A DNA stretch of 32,658 bases. Origin: an uncultured Anaerolineae bacterium. GTDB taxonomy: Bacteria > Chloroflexota > Anaerolineae > Anaerolineales > Villigracilaceae. Under the pieces are notes generated by a model that saw only the letters and a program-made list of their open reading frames with translations, did no database searches and had not been told where the DNA came from. The DNA is taken from positions 1 to 32,658 of the forward strand of contig CAIWAX010000047.1 in assembly GCA_903910795.1 (NCBI GenBank). Reading direction: 5' to 3'. This document shows, in pieces, positions 7,611 to 15,437 of this stretch. Numbering within the stretch: position 1 is the stretch's first letter; each line of letters opens with the position of its first letter. A program made the position numbers and the translations under genes.

Positions 7611-8852
7611 ATGTCAAATAAATCTATTACAACCAAGGTTGGTGATGCATCAGGTCGCGGTTCAGTGGCCGGATATCGAGTGAATTTTCCAGCGCGCATG
7701 CGATCTTACAGCGAGGCAGAGATCAACGCTGTGGTAAATGTCATGCGTAACGCAGAAGTTCAAACACAGGGAACGTATATGCGCCAATTTGAAGCTGATT
7801 TCAAAGCATATACCGGCGCGAATTTTGCTTTTGCAGTCGATAATGCCACCAACGCGCTGCGTCTTGCCGCCATCATGTGCCGTATCGGCCCGGGTGACGA
7901 AGTGATCGCGCCAGGCTATACATTCTGTGCCTCTGCGCTGCCATTCGGTATGACTGGCGCGAAACTTGTTTGGGCTGATATTGATTCAAAGACATGGGTG
8001 ATCGATCCGGAAGATATTGAAAGGAAGATCACCCCACACACCAAAGTATTACTGGTGGTGCATCTCCTGGGCATGCCGGTCGATATGCCGGCTGTCATGA
8101 AAATAGCCCAAAAGCATAACCTGCGGGTTGTGGAAGACTGCGCACAGGCACCCGGAGCTGCCATTCATGGACAAAAAGTTGGAAGTTTTGGGGATTTCGG
8201 TTGTTTTAGCTTTCATGGTGCAAAGAATATCACCACACTCGGCGAAGGCGGCATGTTGACGGTCAAATCGGATGCAGATGCAGCCATCACCCCGGGTCTG
8301 CGTCACAATGGTATTCGACCATTTTCAGGCGAGCGTGAAAGATATTGGGTTCCGGCCATGTCCAACGTGGACATTGATCTTGAAAACGTCTGGCCAAACA
8401 ACTTCTCTATTGGAGAAGCCCAATGCGCGCTTGGAAGTGAGTTGCTGAAAACTCTCGATCAAAACAACGATATCTTAATCTCACAAGCCGCCAAACTGCG
8501 CACCGCACTGGCCGGTATTCCTGAAATAACACTTGCAAAAGTGCCAGATGGCTACCGCCATGTTTACCACCAGTTTGTTCTCCACTTTGATGGGTCTGCC
8601 TTTGGAAAAAATCGCAATGACCTGCTTGACTTCTTAACCTCTGAAGGCGGGATCCGCGCCATTGTTCAATATCACCCGCTTTTCCGCTACCCGCTTTTCC
8701 AGAAATTGGGAGCCTCTGACCAGAATTGTCCGGTGTTGGATGACTGGTGGGATAACTCCTTCAGTTTCCCGTGGTGGATTGGTATACCCGATGAAACCAT
8801 GGATTACCTGGTTGATTCTGTTAAAGCTGGTATTGCTACCTTGAAAGGGTAA
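7611..8852 (+). CDS. DegT/DnrJ/EryC1 sugar aminotransferase family
   Basis: A PLP-dependent fold type I enzyme of 413 aa. The aldimine Lys205 sits in FSFHGAKNITTLGEGG, and Asp176 in VVEDCAQAPGA would bind the PLP pyridine nitrogen. Members transfer an amino group from Glu/Gln to keto-sugars, often nucleotide-linked; a minority act as dehydratases, which have His at the Lys position, not the case here. AAAAGGAA about 8 bases before ATG 7611 supports the start. A 36-base gap separates it from the aldolase. In a seemingly catabolic operon it could deaminate or aminate the sugar before cleavage. It also shares a theme with the aminosugar-like cluster on the opposite strand. Confidence 0.88.
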   Translation: MSNKSITTKVGDASGRGSVAGYRVNFPARMRSYSEAEINAVVNVMRNAEVQTQGTYMRQFEADFKAYTGANFAFAVDNATNALRLAAIMCRIGPGDEVIAPGYTFCASALPFGMTGAKLVWADIDSKTWVIDPEDIERKITPHTKVLLVVHLLGMPVDMPAVMKIAQKHNLRVVEDCAQAPGAAIHGQKVGSFGDFGCFSFHGAKNITTLGEGGMLTVKSDADAAITPGLRHNGIRPFSGERERYWVPAMSNVDIDLENVWPNNFSIGEAQCALGSELLKTLDQNNDILISQAAKLRTALAGIPEITLAKVPDGYRHVYHQFVLHFDGSAFGKNRNDLLDFLTSEGGIRAIVQYHPLFRYPLFQKLGASDQNCPVLDDWWDNSFSFPWWIGIPDETMDYLVDSVKAGIATLKG

Positions 8853-8857
8853 CAGGC

Positions 8858-9769
8858 ATGAATTTACAAACCCTTCCCAAAACAGACTTAAAAGTCTCGC
8901 CCTTGTGTTTGGGGACGATGACTTTTGGCACGCCGGTGGCTGAGACAGATGCCATTCAACTTACGCACTGGGCCCTGGATCATGGGGTAAATTTTCTGGA
9001 TACTGCCAACATGTACGAGGGGTACTCAAGATACCTTGGTTCCCCTGGCGGGGTCTCAGAAGAGATTTTAGGCAAGGCCCTGAAGGGGAAACGTGAACAG
9101 GTTGTCCTGGCCACAAAAGTGGGCATGAAAATAGGCCCTGGAGATGGCGACCAGGGATTAAGCCGCACGCATGTGCTGCGCGAGATTGACCGTTCGCTTT
9201 TTCGTCTGCAATGCGATTATGTTGATTTGTACTATATGCATAAACCTGACCCTGCCACACCGTTGGCCGAATCCATCCAGGCTTTTAATGAGATCATTGA
9301 TGCAGGCAAAGCCCGACATTGGGCAATTTCCAATTTCTCTGCCGAGCAAATCACAAACCTGTTGAAAATTTGTGATGAAAACGGCTGGCGTCGACCGGTA
9401 GCGCTACAACCAGCCTACAGCCTGCTTAAACGTGACATTGAAGCCGAAATATTGCCTTTGTGCCAGCGAGAGCAGATTGCGGTGTTACCCTACCAGGTGC
9501 TGCAGGGTGGTTTGCTCACCAACAAATACCAGCGCGGTCAGGCCGCGCCGGGTGATTCACGACAGGTTGAAAAACCAGAGTGGACAATGCCCCTCAATGA
9601 TGAAATGTTTGACAGGTTGGAGAAAATTCAAACGGATGCGACCAAACTGGGCCGCACCCTCCTCCAACACGCATTAAAAGGATTGTTGGATCAGCCCGGG
9701 ATCATCTCTCTCGTGATTGGTGTAAAGCGCATCCCTCAACTTGAAAACCTGATCACTGCACTTCAATAA
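8858..9769 (+). CDS. Aldo/keto reductase
   Basis: A 303-aa NAD(P)H-dependent AKR with the full catalytic tetrad: Asp48 and Tyr53 (FLDTANMYEG), Lys87 (VVLATKVG) and His128 (YYMHKPD). The (beta/alpha)8 barrel ends with LVIGVKRIPQLENLI. The ATG lies only 5 bases after the DegT stop, so it is translationally coupled. As last gene of the plus operon it could reduce the aldehyde released by the aldolase or interconvert the imported sugar. The exact substrate is not visible. Confidence 0.9.
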   Translation: MNLQTLPKTDLKVSPLCLGTMTFGTPVAETDAIQLTHWALDHGVNFLDTANMYEGYSRYLGSPGGVSEEILGKALKGKREQVVLATKVGMKIGPGDGDQGLSRTHVLREIDRSLFRLQCDYVDLYYMHKPDPATPLAESIQAFNEIIDAGKARHWAISNFSAEQITNLLKICDENGWRRPVALQPAYSLLKRDIEAEILPLCQREQIAVLPYQVLQGGLLTNKYQRGQAAPGDSRQVEKPEWTMPLNDEMFDRLEKIQTDATKLGRTLLQHALKGLLDQPGIISLVIGVKRIPQLENLITALQ

Positions 9770-9804
9770 GCCATAATATTTTCGGTTGAGCATCTTTCAG
9801 ATAA

Positions 9805-9844
9805 AAGAAAAACAGGCAACCCCAAAAGGTTGCCTGTTTTTCTT
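9805..9844. terminator. Bidirectional rho-independent terminator
   Basis: GCAACC (9817-9821 side) and GGTTGC form the core of a 17-bp stem: 9805-9821 pairs with 9828-9844 around a 6-base loop, with A-runs on the left flank and T-runs on the right. It serves the plus operon ending at 9769 and the minus operon whose stop codon (9843-9845) overlaps it. Confidence 0.9.
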
Positions 9845-10697
9845 ACCAGTCATTATTATGTTCGTATCCCAACCTGACCAGTAAATCTCCGGCAACATCT
9901 TTGAACAGTTGCTTATTCTCGAGGTTGAAGTGATCTTTCCACCCGCCGGTTTTTCCCGAACGGAAGGTATGTGATTTTTTGGGTTGGATGGCTTCCGTTA
10001 AGATTTCAAGGGAACGATCACGCGGGGTCGGGATTTTATAGCCTGTCTTTTCCACCTGATCGAGCATCAAATTTAGAGTTTGATCGCGGCGATTGATCAA
10101 ATCTTCAAACCGGATGCACATGGTGGCGGGCTGTTCCAACCAATCAAAGACGCCCTGATAACGCTGGCGCACATTCACCATAAACAGGTTATCCTGTTCG
10201 ATACCTGTGATGGCAACCTTCAGACGCGTGTCAAAATCAGGCAAGCTCTGGTAATAAGCGTGCATACCATGATGCTCGTGCATATCAGTTGCAAAAAAAA
10301 CGTGCGAAACCAGCATATCCCGTGGGTCACGATAAATAAAATAGTTGACCCGCTCAGGTTTGCACAGGAAAGCTACATTTTCAGGAGCGGCATCCACATA
10401 ACCCCAGCCAATTACGCCCGGTCGTATGGTCTTCAATGCGTTCAGCACAGCTTTCCCCTGGCGGCGGCCTCCACTGGCATTGATCGTGCGCACCGGATCC
10501 TCAGCCACAAAAGCATACGGCGCAATATGGCAAAGGCCGTGCATGATCTGCAGCAACAGATGCGAACCGCTCTTAGGTTTGGCATTCGCAAAAATGGGCG
10601 GCGCATCGTTAAAGGTCAGCCGCTTCCAACGCCAAGCAGCCCGGGCATATTTACCCGGGCTGCGAAGCAGGCGGCGAAGTTGATCTTTAGGTGCCAT
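9843..10697 (-). CDS. PAPS-dependent sulfotransferase 1
   Basis: A 284-aa cytoplasmic-type sulfotransferase that would move sulfate from PAPS to an acceptor hydroxyl. It has the 5'-phosphosulfate-binding loop PKSGSHLLL (41-49), the 3'-phosphate-binding motif IYRDPRDMLVSH (121-132), and a C-terminal RSGKTGGWKDHF resembling the RKGxxGxWKxxF PAPS-clamp motif. It is the last gene of the nonulosonate operon, 26 bases after neuB. No strong Shine-Dalgarno is seen before the ATG. Codons near the start hold a perfect inverted repeat, GCAGCCCGGG (10636-10645) with 10654-10663. The acceptor is unknown; by context it is the cell-surface glycan or its nonulosonate. Confidence 0.9.
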   Translation of the reverse strand: MAPKDQLRRLLRSPGKYARAAWRWKRLTFNDAPPIFANAKPKSGSHLLLQIMHGLCHIAPYAFVAEDPVRTINASGGRRQGKAVLNALKTIRPGVIGWGYVDAAPENVAFLCKPERVNYFIYRDPRDMLVSHVFFATDMHEHHGMHAYYQSLPDFDTRLKVAITGIEQDNLFMVNVRQRYQGVFDWLEQPATMCIRFEDLINRRDQTLNLMLDQVEKTGYKIPTPRDRSLEILTEAIQPKKSHTFRSGKTGGWKDHFNLENKQLFKDVAGDLLVRLGYEHNNDW

Positions 10698-10723
10698 CTC
10701 TGATCAAAAAAAATATCGAAGGT

Positions 10724-11608
10724 TTACTCGGTATCCTTCACCCGGCGCAGCTTTTTGAGTGAATTCATTTCGCTGGCATAGACTTTCTTGACGCCATCGC
10801 CCAGGCCAGCCTCTGTCACACGGATGTATTTGACCAGTTTTTCAAAACCGCCCGGTTCAACCGAAGCAGCCTGGTCGCCACCCCACATGGCACGATCCAG
10901 GGTGAAATGACGCTCCACCACACAGGCTCCCAGGGCCACTGCCACCGCCGACGGCACCAGACCGACTTCATGGCCGGAATAGCCGATCGGATTGTTGGGG
11001 AACTGGCTCCGCAGCGTTTCAATCATACGCAAATTGAGTTCTTCCGGTTCGCAAGGATAGGCGCTGGTACAGTGCATAATGATCAGGTTGTCCAGCCCAA
11101 CCGCATCCACACCACGCGTGATTTCATCCATGGTGGACATGCCGGTTGAGATAATCAATGGCTTACCAGTTTTACGGGTATATTTCAGCAAGGCCCGATC
11201 CGTCAATGAAGCAGATGGAACCTTATAAGCCGGGGTTTCAAATTGTTCCATGAAATCCACTGACGGCTCATCCCAAACGGATACCATCCAGTCGATCCCC
11301 AGCTTTTTGCAGAGTTTATCGATTTCCTGGTACTCTTCAAGGCCAAATTCCACCTTATATCTGTAATCCAGATAAGTAATATACCCCCAGGGTGTTTCGC
11401 GCATTTGTTTCTGCTGTTCAAGCGGCGTGCAGACTTCTGGGGTGCGCTTTTGGAACTTAACCGCATCCGCGCCAGCATGCACGGCTGCTTCGATCATTTT
11501 CCTGGCAATATCCAGCTCTCCATTATGGTTAATCCCGATTTCAGCAATAATATAAGCTGGCTGTCCATCGCCAATCAGCCGTTCGCCAAGTCTAATTTCT
11601 CGTCTCAT
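10724..11608 (-). CDS. neuB: Nonulosonate (sialic-acid-like) synthase, NeuB family, lacking SAF domain
   Basis: Condenses phosphoenolpyruvate with a hexosamine or hexose (or its 6-phosphate) to make a nine-carbon 2-keto-3-deoxy acid. The protein is 294 aa. The TIM barrel is complete: IIAEIGINHNG (20-30), VKFQKRTPE (50-58), STGMST (154-159), HCTSAYPC (179-186), GYSGHEVG (209-216), ERHFTLDR (232-239). It stops just after LKKLRRVKDTE, where the antifreeze-like SAF domain of about 60 residues normally begins; the stop codon is followed directly by the next gene. ATG 11608 is chosen because GGAG is 5 bases upstream; the in-frame TTG upstream at 11644 lacks support. Substrate (ManNAc-6-P, Man-6-P or a bacillosamine-type sugar) cannot be read. 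Confidence 0.88.
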   Translation of the reverse strand: MRREIRLGERLIGDGQPAYIIAEIGINHNGELDIARKMIEAAVHAGADAVKFQKRTPEVCTPLEQQKQMRETPWGYITYLDYRYKVEFGLEEYQEIDKLCKKLGIDWMVSVWDEPSVDFMEQFETPAYKVPSASLTDRALLKYTRKTGKPLIISTGMSTMDEITRGVDAVGLDNLIIMHCTSAYPCEPEELNLRMIETLRSQFPNNPIGYSGHEVGLVPSAVAVALGACVVERHFTLDRAMWGGDQAASVEPGGFEKLVKYIRVTEAGLGDGVKKVYASEMNSLKKLRRVKDTE

Positions 11609-11660
11609 TTTTTCTCCATATATTTCAAGCCGCGATTTCAGCACTCACCGCTGCTCAGTT

Positions 11661-12899
11661 TTACCGCGCTGCCTTGTTTGCCAGGATTAAATCGCAGATT
11701 TCGCGGACAGCGCCATGTCCGCCAGTTTTCGTTGTCACGAAATCGGCAGCGCGGATCACTTCAGGCTGAGCATCCGCCACTGCCACACTCCAACCAACCA
11801 GGTCGAAACACGGCAGGTCATTGATGTCATTGCCCATGTAAGCCACATGAACCGGGTCAATTTCACGCTCTTTGAGCAGGTTTTCCAGCACCGCGCGTTT
11901 ATCTTCCAATCCAACACCGTGGATCGCTTCCACCTTCATCTTGCGCGCGCGCATTGCCACAACCGGGTTCACTTCCGATGACAGGATCACAACATCCGTG
12001 CCAGACTGCTTCAATTTTCTCATGATCAAGCTATCACCACGGTTGGCTGCCACCATCTCCTGGCCGGTTTCATTAACCCAAACGCGATTGTCTGTGATGA
12101 CGCCGTCAAAATCCAGCACCAGCAGGCGTATGTCATGCGGCAGCGGCCGTTTGGCTCGCCCGGGCCAGATCATGTCCAGCCCGCCAAAAGCCACCAACCA
12201 TTCTGCGCGCATCCAGTCATTCAAGTTATCGAGATCAACCGTAAATTTTGCGTCGATCATCAATGGATAAATGGTTTTGCCACTCATTGAACCGCCTAAA
12301 ATTACGGAAGGTCGAATAGCGTCGATATGACCGGTCTGCCAGAAGACACTGGGTAAAATCTGACGCGGCGCATTGTAAGGTTCATCAACGCCTTCTACAT
12401 CCAATAAGTTTTTCATGGGGCCCTGGTCGCCAGAAGGCAGCCGCCACATTTTGTGCGGATTTTGCCCGGCTGGCACCACACCGCGCACCGATCCAGCATC
12501 GGGGTGTTGGAACAGAATACGCACCGCATCATCCACAATATTTTTAGGGCGAATAGGAGAAGTGGGTCTTAATTGTACAACTACATCCGGGTGGTAATTT
12601 TCATGCTCGGCCAACCACTGCAAGGCATGTTCGAAAAGTGGCAGATCAGTGGAGAGATCCTGGGCAAACTCGACCGGGCGCAAAAACGGTGTCTCTGCGC
12701 CGTACTCGCGCGCCACCGCGGCGATTTTTTCATCATCGGTGCTGACAATTACACGCGTGACAGATGCAGATTGCTTCGCAGCCGCGATGCTCCAGGCAAC
12801 CAGTGGATAACTGGAAAAATTGCGGATATTCTTGCCTGGTATGCCCTTGGAACCGCCCCGCGCGGGGATGATCACCAGGACTTCAGGTTTCTTTACCAT
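11661..12899 (-). CDS. neuA: Bifunctional CMP-nonulosonate synthetase / KdsC-like phosphatase fusion
   Basis: A 412-aa fusion. Residues 1-240 are a CMP-sialic acid synthetase (IIPARGGSKGIPGKN at 10-24, LRPTSPIR at 110-117, DLDNLNDW at 222-229), which activates the nine-carbon sugar with CTP. Residues 255-412 are an HAD phosphatase of the KdsC/Neu5Ac-9-P phosphatase type: nucleophile pair Asp263/Asp265 in VLDFDGVITD, GNDINDLP (356-363), and GGHGAVRE (393-400). The acid/base residues appear intact. Vertebrate CMAS has the same domain order. The start overlaps the SDR stop (ATGGTAA), so the two are coupled; an alternative ATG lies 9 bases upstream at 12908. The phosphatase suggests a 9-phosphate intermediate. 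Confidence 0.9.
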   Translation of the reverse strand: MVKKPEVLVIIPARGGSKGIPGKNIRNFSSYPLVAWSIAAAKQSASVTRVIVSTDDEKIAAVAREYGAETPFLRPVEFAQDLSTDLPLFEHALQWLAEHENYHPDVVVQLRPTSPIRPKNIVDDAVRILFQHPDAGSVRGVVPAGQNPHKMWRLPSGDQGPMKNLLDVEGVDEPYNAPRQILPSVFWQTGHIDAIRPSVILGGSMSGKTIYPLMIDAKFTVDLDNLNDWMRAEWLVAFGGLDMIWPGRAKRPLPHDIRLLVLDFDGVITDNRVWVNETGQEMVAANRGDSLIMRKLKQSGTDVVILSSEVNPVVAMRARKMKVEAIHGVGLEDKRAVLENLLKEREIDPVHVAYMGNDINDLPCFDLVGWSVAVADAQPEVIRAADFVTTKTGGHGAVREICDLILANKAAR

Positions 12900-13720
12900 G
12901 CCGTCCATCCACCATCCACCACAACATTATTGCCGGTCATGTAGGATGAAGCATCCGAGGCCAGGAATAATAATGCGCCATTCATTTCATCCTTATGCGC
13001 CATGCGCCCGAGGATGGTTTTAGCAGAGTAATTCTTTACGAAGTATTCCTCATGATTGTTATAAACACCACCGGGCGTGAGTGCGTTTACGCGAATCTCA
13101 GTACCAGCGTAGTATGCGGCCAGGTATTTGGTAAAGCCCATCACCCCCGCTTTTGTGGTTGTGTAATAAACCGGCTTAAAAGCTACACGCTGGCCATCTT
13201 TTATATAAATACGTTGATCGGGCCCATTCAGACCATAGGTGGAGCAAATATTGATGATACTGCCCTTTTTACCTTGTGCGACCATCTGCCTGACACAGGC
13301 CTGGGTGACCAGAAAGGTGCCGGTCAGGTTGACGTTCAGGGCATCATTCCACATTTCCAGCGGGTAATCTTCAAAAGCGCCCGGTGCGATACCTTTCGCG
13401 GCTGCATCAGGGTCAAATTTTGGATCGAGAGCAGCGCTATTGACAAGGATATCAATACGACCAAAATGATTCAGGGTTTCAGACATCAACTTTTGAACGG
13501 ATTCGACGCTTGTAATATCAAGTTGAAATGGGATTACCTTATTCCCAAATTCAGTTAAACGTGAAGCAGCTCTTTGCGCGTGTTCCATGCTCAAATCTGC
13601 CACAACTACTGATGCGCCAGCTTCGGCCAGCGTTTTACAAAACTCAAAACCCAGCAGTCCACCTCCACCGGTAACAATTCCAACCCGGCCGGTAAGATCA
13701 AATTTTTCCTGTATTCTCAT
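12893..13720 (-). CDS. SDR-family oxidoreductase, PtmA-like
   Basis: A 275-aa short-chain dehydrogenase/reductase. The Rossmann motif is TGGGGLLG (residues about 17-24), NSAA marks the central fold, and the catalytic Ser, Tyr and Lys are in NICSTYG and VYYTTTKAG. The C-terminus SDASSYMTGNNVVVDGGWTAW closely resembles what I recall of the PtmA-type SDRs found in legionaminic/sialic-acid clusters. GAGGAG stands 8 bases before ATG 13720. Its stop codon lies inside the neuA start. The likely role is modification of the nonulosonate or of its precursor sugar; the reaction is not established. Confidence 0.88.
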   Translation of the reverse strand: MRIQEKFDLTGRVGIVTGGGGLLGFEFCKTLAEAGASVVVADLSMEHAQRAASRLTEFGNKVIPFQLDITSVESVQKLMSETLNHFGRIDILVNSAALDPKFDPDAAAKGIAPGAFEDYPLEMWNDALNVNLTGTFLVTQACVRQMVAQGKKGSIINICSTYGLNGPDQRIYIKDGQRVAFKPVYYTTTKAGVMGFTKYLAAYYAGTEIRVNALTPGGVYNNHEEYFVKNYSAKTILGRMAHKDEMNGALLFLASDASSYMTGNNVVVDGGWTAW

Positions 13721-13791
13721 TGAATAATCTCCTCAAAGTATCTCACACAACCCACCCTACCATTTTTTGAATGTGGGCCAGGGAAGCGTAA

Positions 13792-15372
13792 TTATGGTTT
13801 GCCGTAAAGGATATCGCCCTGGGTTTTTTGGATGATTTTCAGGCCAGTGGTCTGAAAATCAATGTTTTGCGTGCCAAGCGCATCCTCCAGGTTGGAAGTG
13901 TCAAACAAGGCCAGCACAGCTTTGCCACTCAGCAGATCAGCGCGCATTTCTGCTACATTCTGTTTATAGTCATTGCGGGCATGGTTATCAACCGGGTCAA
14001 CCGGAGTGGGCAAAACGCGGCTGGCGCGCCCTGTCACCAGGTAAACCGCCGGGGGTGTGTTGGTATAAATCGCAACCCCGGCTGGAAGCGCCTTGAGACT
14101 GGCCATGATGACCGAGTCGTGCCACTTCCATGAAGCGTAGCCTTGCCCGGCTGTTTTGAAATCTGCCACGGCCTGGGCGCTGCCATAAGCCGAGAAACCA
14201 AGTGTAACAGCAGCCAGGGTCATCACAAAAATCCGGGAGGCGCGATTATTCTTTTGCCAGAGCCAGGTCCCAAAAGCGACCATCAACACCAGCAGGCATA
14301 CATACACTGGCGCCAGAATGCGGGGCTGGAATTTGGTGCTGGCATCGAAAAAACTCATTGAAAACAAGACAGCGCACAGATAACCAAAACCATACAATCC
14401 GGTGGTGAAAGTTAATATTCCGGAGGCTGGCGCAGATCGTTGGGACTTAATCAATTGCCAGGTGCGGCCAGCCAGCCAGAACAAGACAGCCAGACCCAGG
14501 AAGGCAATAAACCATTCCCACAAACCGGCTTTAGCCAGAACCTGCCGCCAGGCTTCCACAGGCATCAGGAATTGAGATGTATTGAAAAAGCCGGGCTGGA
14601 TGTTATCGGCAGTAATGGGGTGGTATTGAAAGGTGCGGTTGGTGGCGTTACCAGCTGCGAGCATATTGCGCACAAACCAGACCGCCATCCAGGGCAGCGC
14701 ACCTGCCAGAAAGAGCCCTGAGGCCGTCAGGCGTGCCCGCCACACGTGCCCTGTGGGTGTGTTATTGAAAAGGAATAAGGCCAGGATAAAGGTTGGCAGT
14801 AAGGCCAGCGCCGAGTAGCGCGTTAAAAATGCCAGCCCGGATGCCACGCCCGCCAGGATCAACATACTGGTCTGGCGCTGTCTGGAAAAATACAGTTCAA
14901 ATAAAATGAAAGCTGCCAGGCTCAAAGTGATATAAGGCGCTTCGCTCATAGCAAAGAGATGCACTCTTAACAAAGAGGCGTCGAGCATAAAGAGCGCCGC
15001 CAGCCATAATCCCGCTGCCCGGGAGCGAGTCATACGCCAGCCGAGCAAACCTATCAGAATGGTATTTGCGCCGAATAAAATGATATTCAGGATGCGCGCG
15101 CCGCGCAGTGGATCAACACCGAACAAACCCAGCCCGGCCAGGCACAGTGATAAAAAAGGCGGGTAGTGTGTGATGGCTTCCAGGCTGCTGTCCAACCAGA
15201 CGTCGCTGTAACCCTTGCCTTGCAAAATGGAGCGCGCCCCCGCAATATAGGCCGCCGAGTCGTTCGCCAGACCTGCACCCGCCGGTGTTGAGATATACAA
15301 AATTGCCATTGCGCTGATAGCGAATATGGCAAGCAGTATGGGAAAAACAAAACGCGAAAGGCGTGCAGGCAT
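13792..15372 (-). CDS. GT-C fold membrane glycosyltransferase (PMT/ArnT-like)
   Basis: A 526-aa polytopic membrane protein with about ten to twelve hydrophobic segments and a C-terminal soluble part. After the first helix comes NDSAAYIAGARSILQGKGYSD, whose acidic residue in the first outer loop matches the catalytic loop of PMT/ArnT-type glycosyltransferases. This class transfers sugars from polyprenyl-phosphate carriers on the outer face of the membrane. ATG 15372 is chosen although no Shine-Dalgarno is visible; a TTG at 15405 is an alternative but lies within a hairpin. Being between PAPS synthetase and nonulosonate genes, it probably assembles the surface glycan that is sulfated or capped. 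Confidence 0.78.
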   Translation of the reverse strand: MPARLSRFVFPILLAIFAISAMAILYISTPAGAGLANDSAAYIAGARSILQGKGYSDVWLDSSLEAITHYPPFLSLCLAGLGLFGVDPLRGARILNIILFGANTILIGLLGWRMTRSRAAGLWLAALFMLDASLLRVHLFAMSEAPYITLSLAAFILFELYFSRQRQTSMLILAGVASGLAFLTRYSALALLPTFILALFLFNNTPTGHVWRARLTASGLFLAGALPWMAVWFVRNMLAAGNATNRTFQYHPITADNIQPGFFNTSQFLMPVEAWRQVLAKAGLWEWFIAFLGLAVLFWLAGRTWQLIKSQRSAPASGILTFTTGLYGFGYLCAVLFSMSFFDASTKFQPRILAPVYVCLLVLMVAFGTWLWQKNNRASRIFVMTLAAVTLGFSAYGSAQAVADFKTAGQGYASWKWHDSVIMASLKALPAGVAIYTNTPPAVYLVTGRASRVLPTPVDPVDNHARNDYKQNVAEMRADLLSGKAVLALFDTSNLEDALGTQNIDFQTTGLKIIQKTQGDILYGKP

Positions 15373-15385
15373 GCTTAAATTTTCG

Positions 15386-15425
15386 CCATTGGGCTGGCCT
15401 CCCAACTGGGAAGCCAGCCCAATGG
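15386..15425 (-). other. Intercistronic hairpin between sat-cysC and the glycosyltransferase
   Basis: CCATTGGGCTGGC (15386-15398) is perfectly inverted at 15413-15425, and TCCC/GGGA continue the stem after one mismatch. On the transcribed minus strand no U-run follows. It resembles an mRNA-processing or stabilising element that could uncouple sat-cysC from the following genes. Confidence 0.65.
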
Positions 15426-15437
15426 TCAGTTTGAGAA

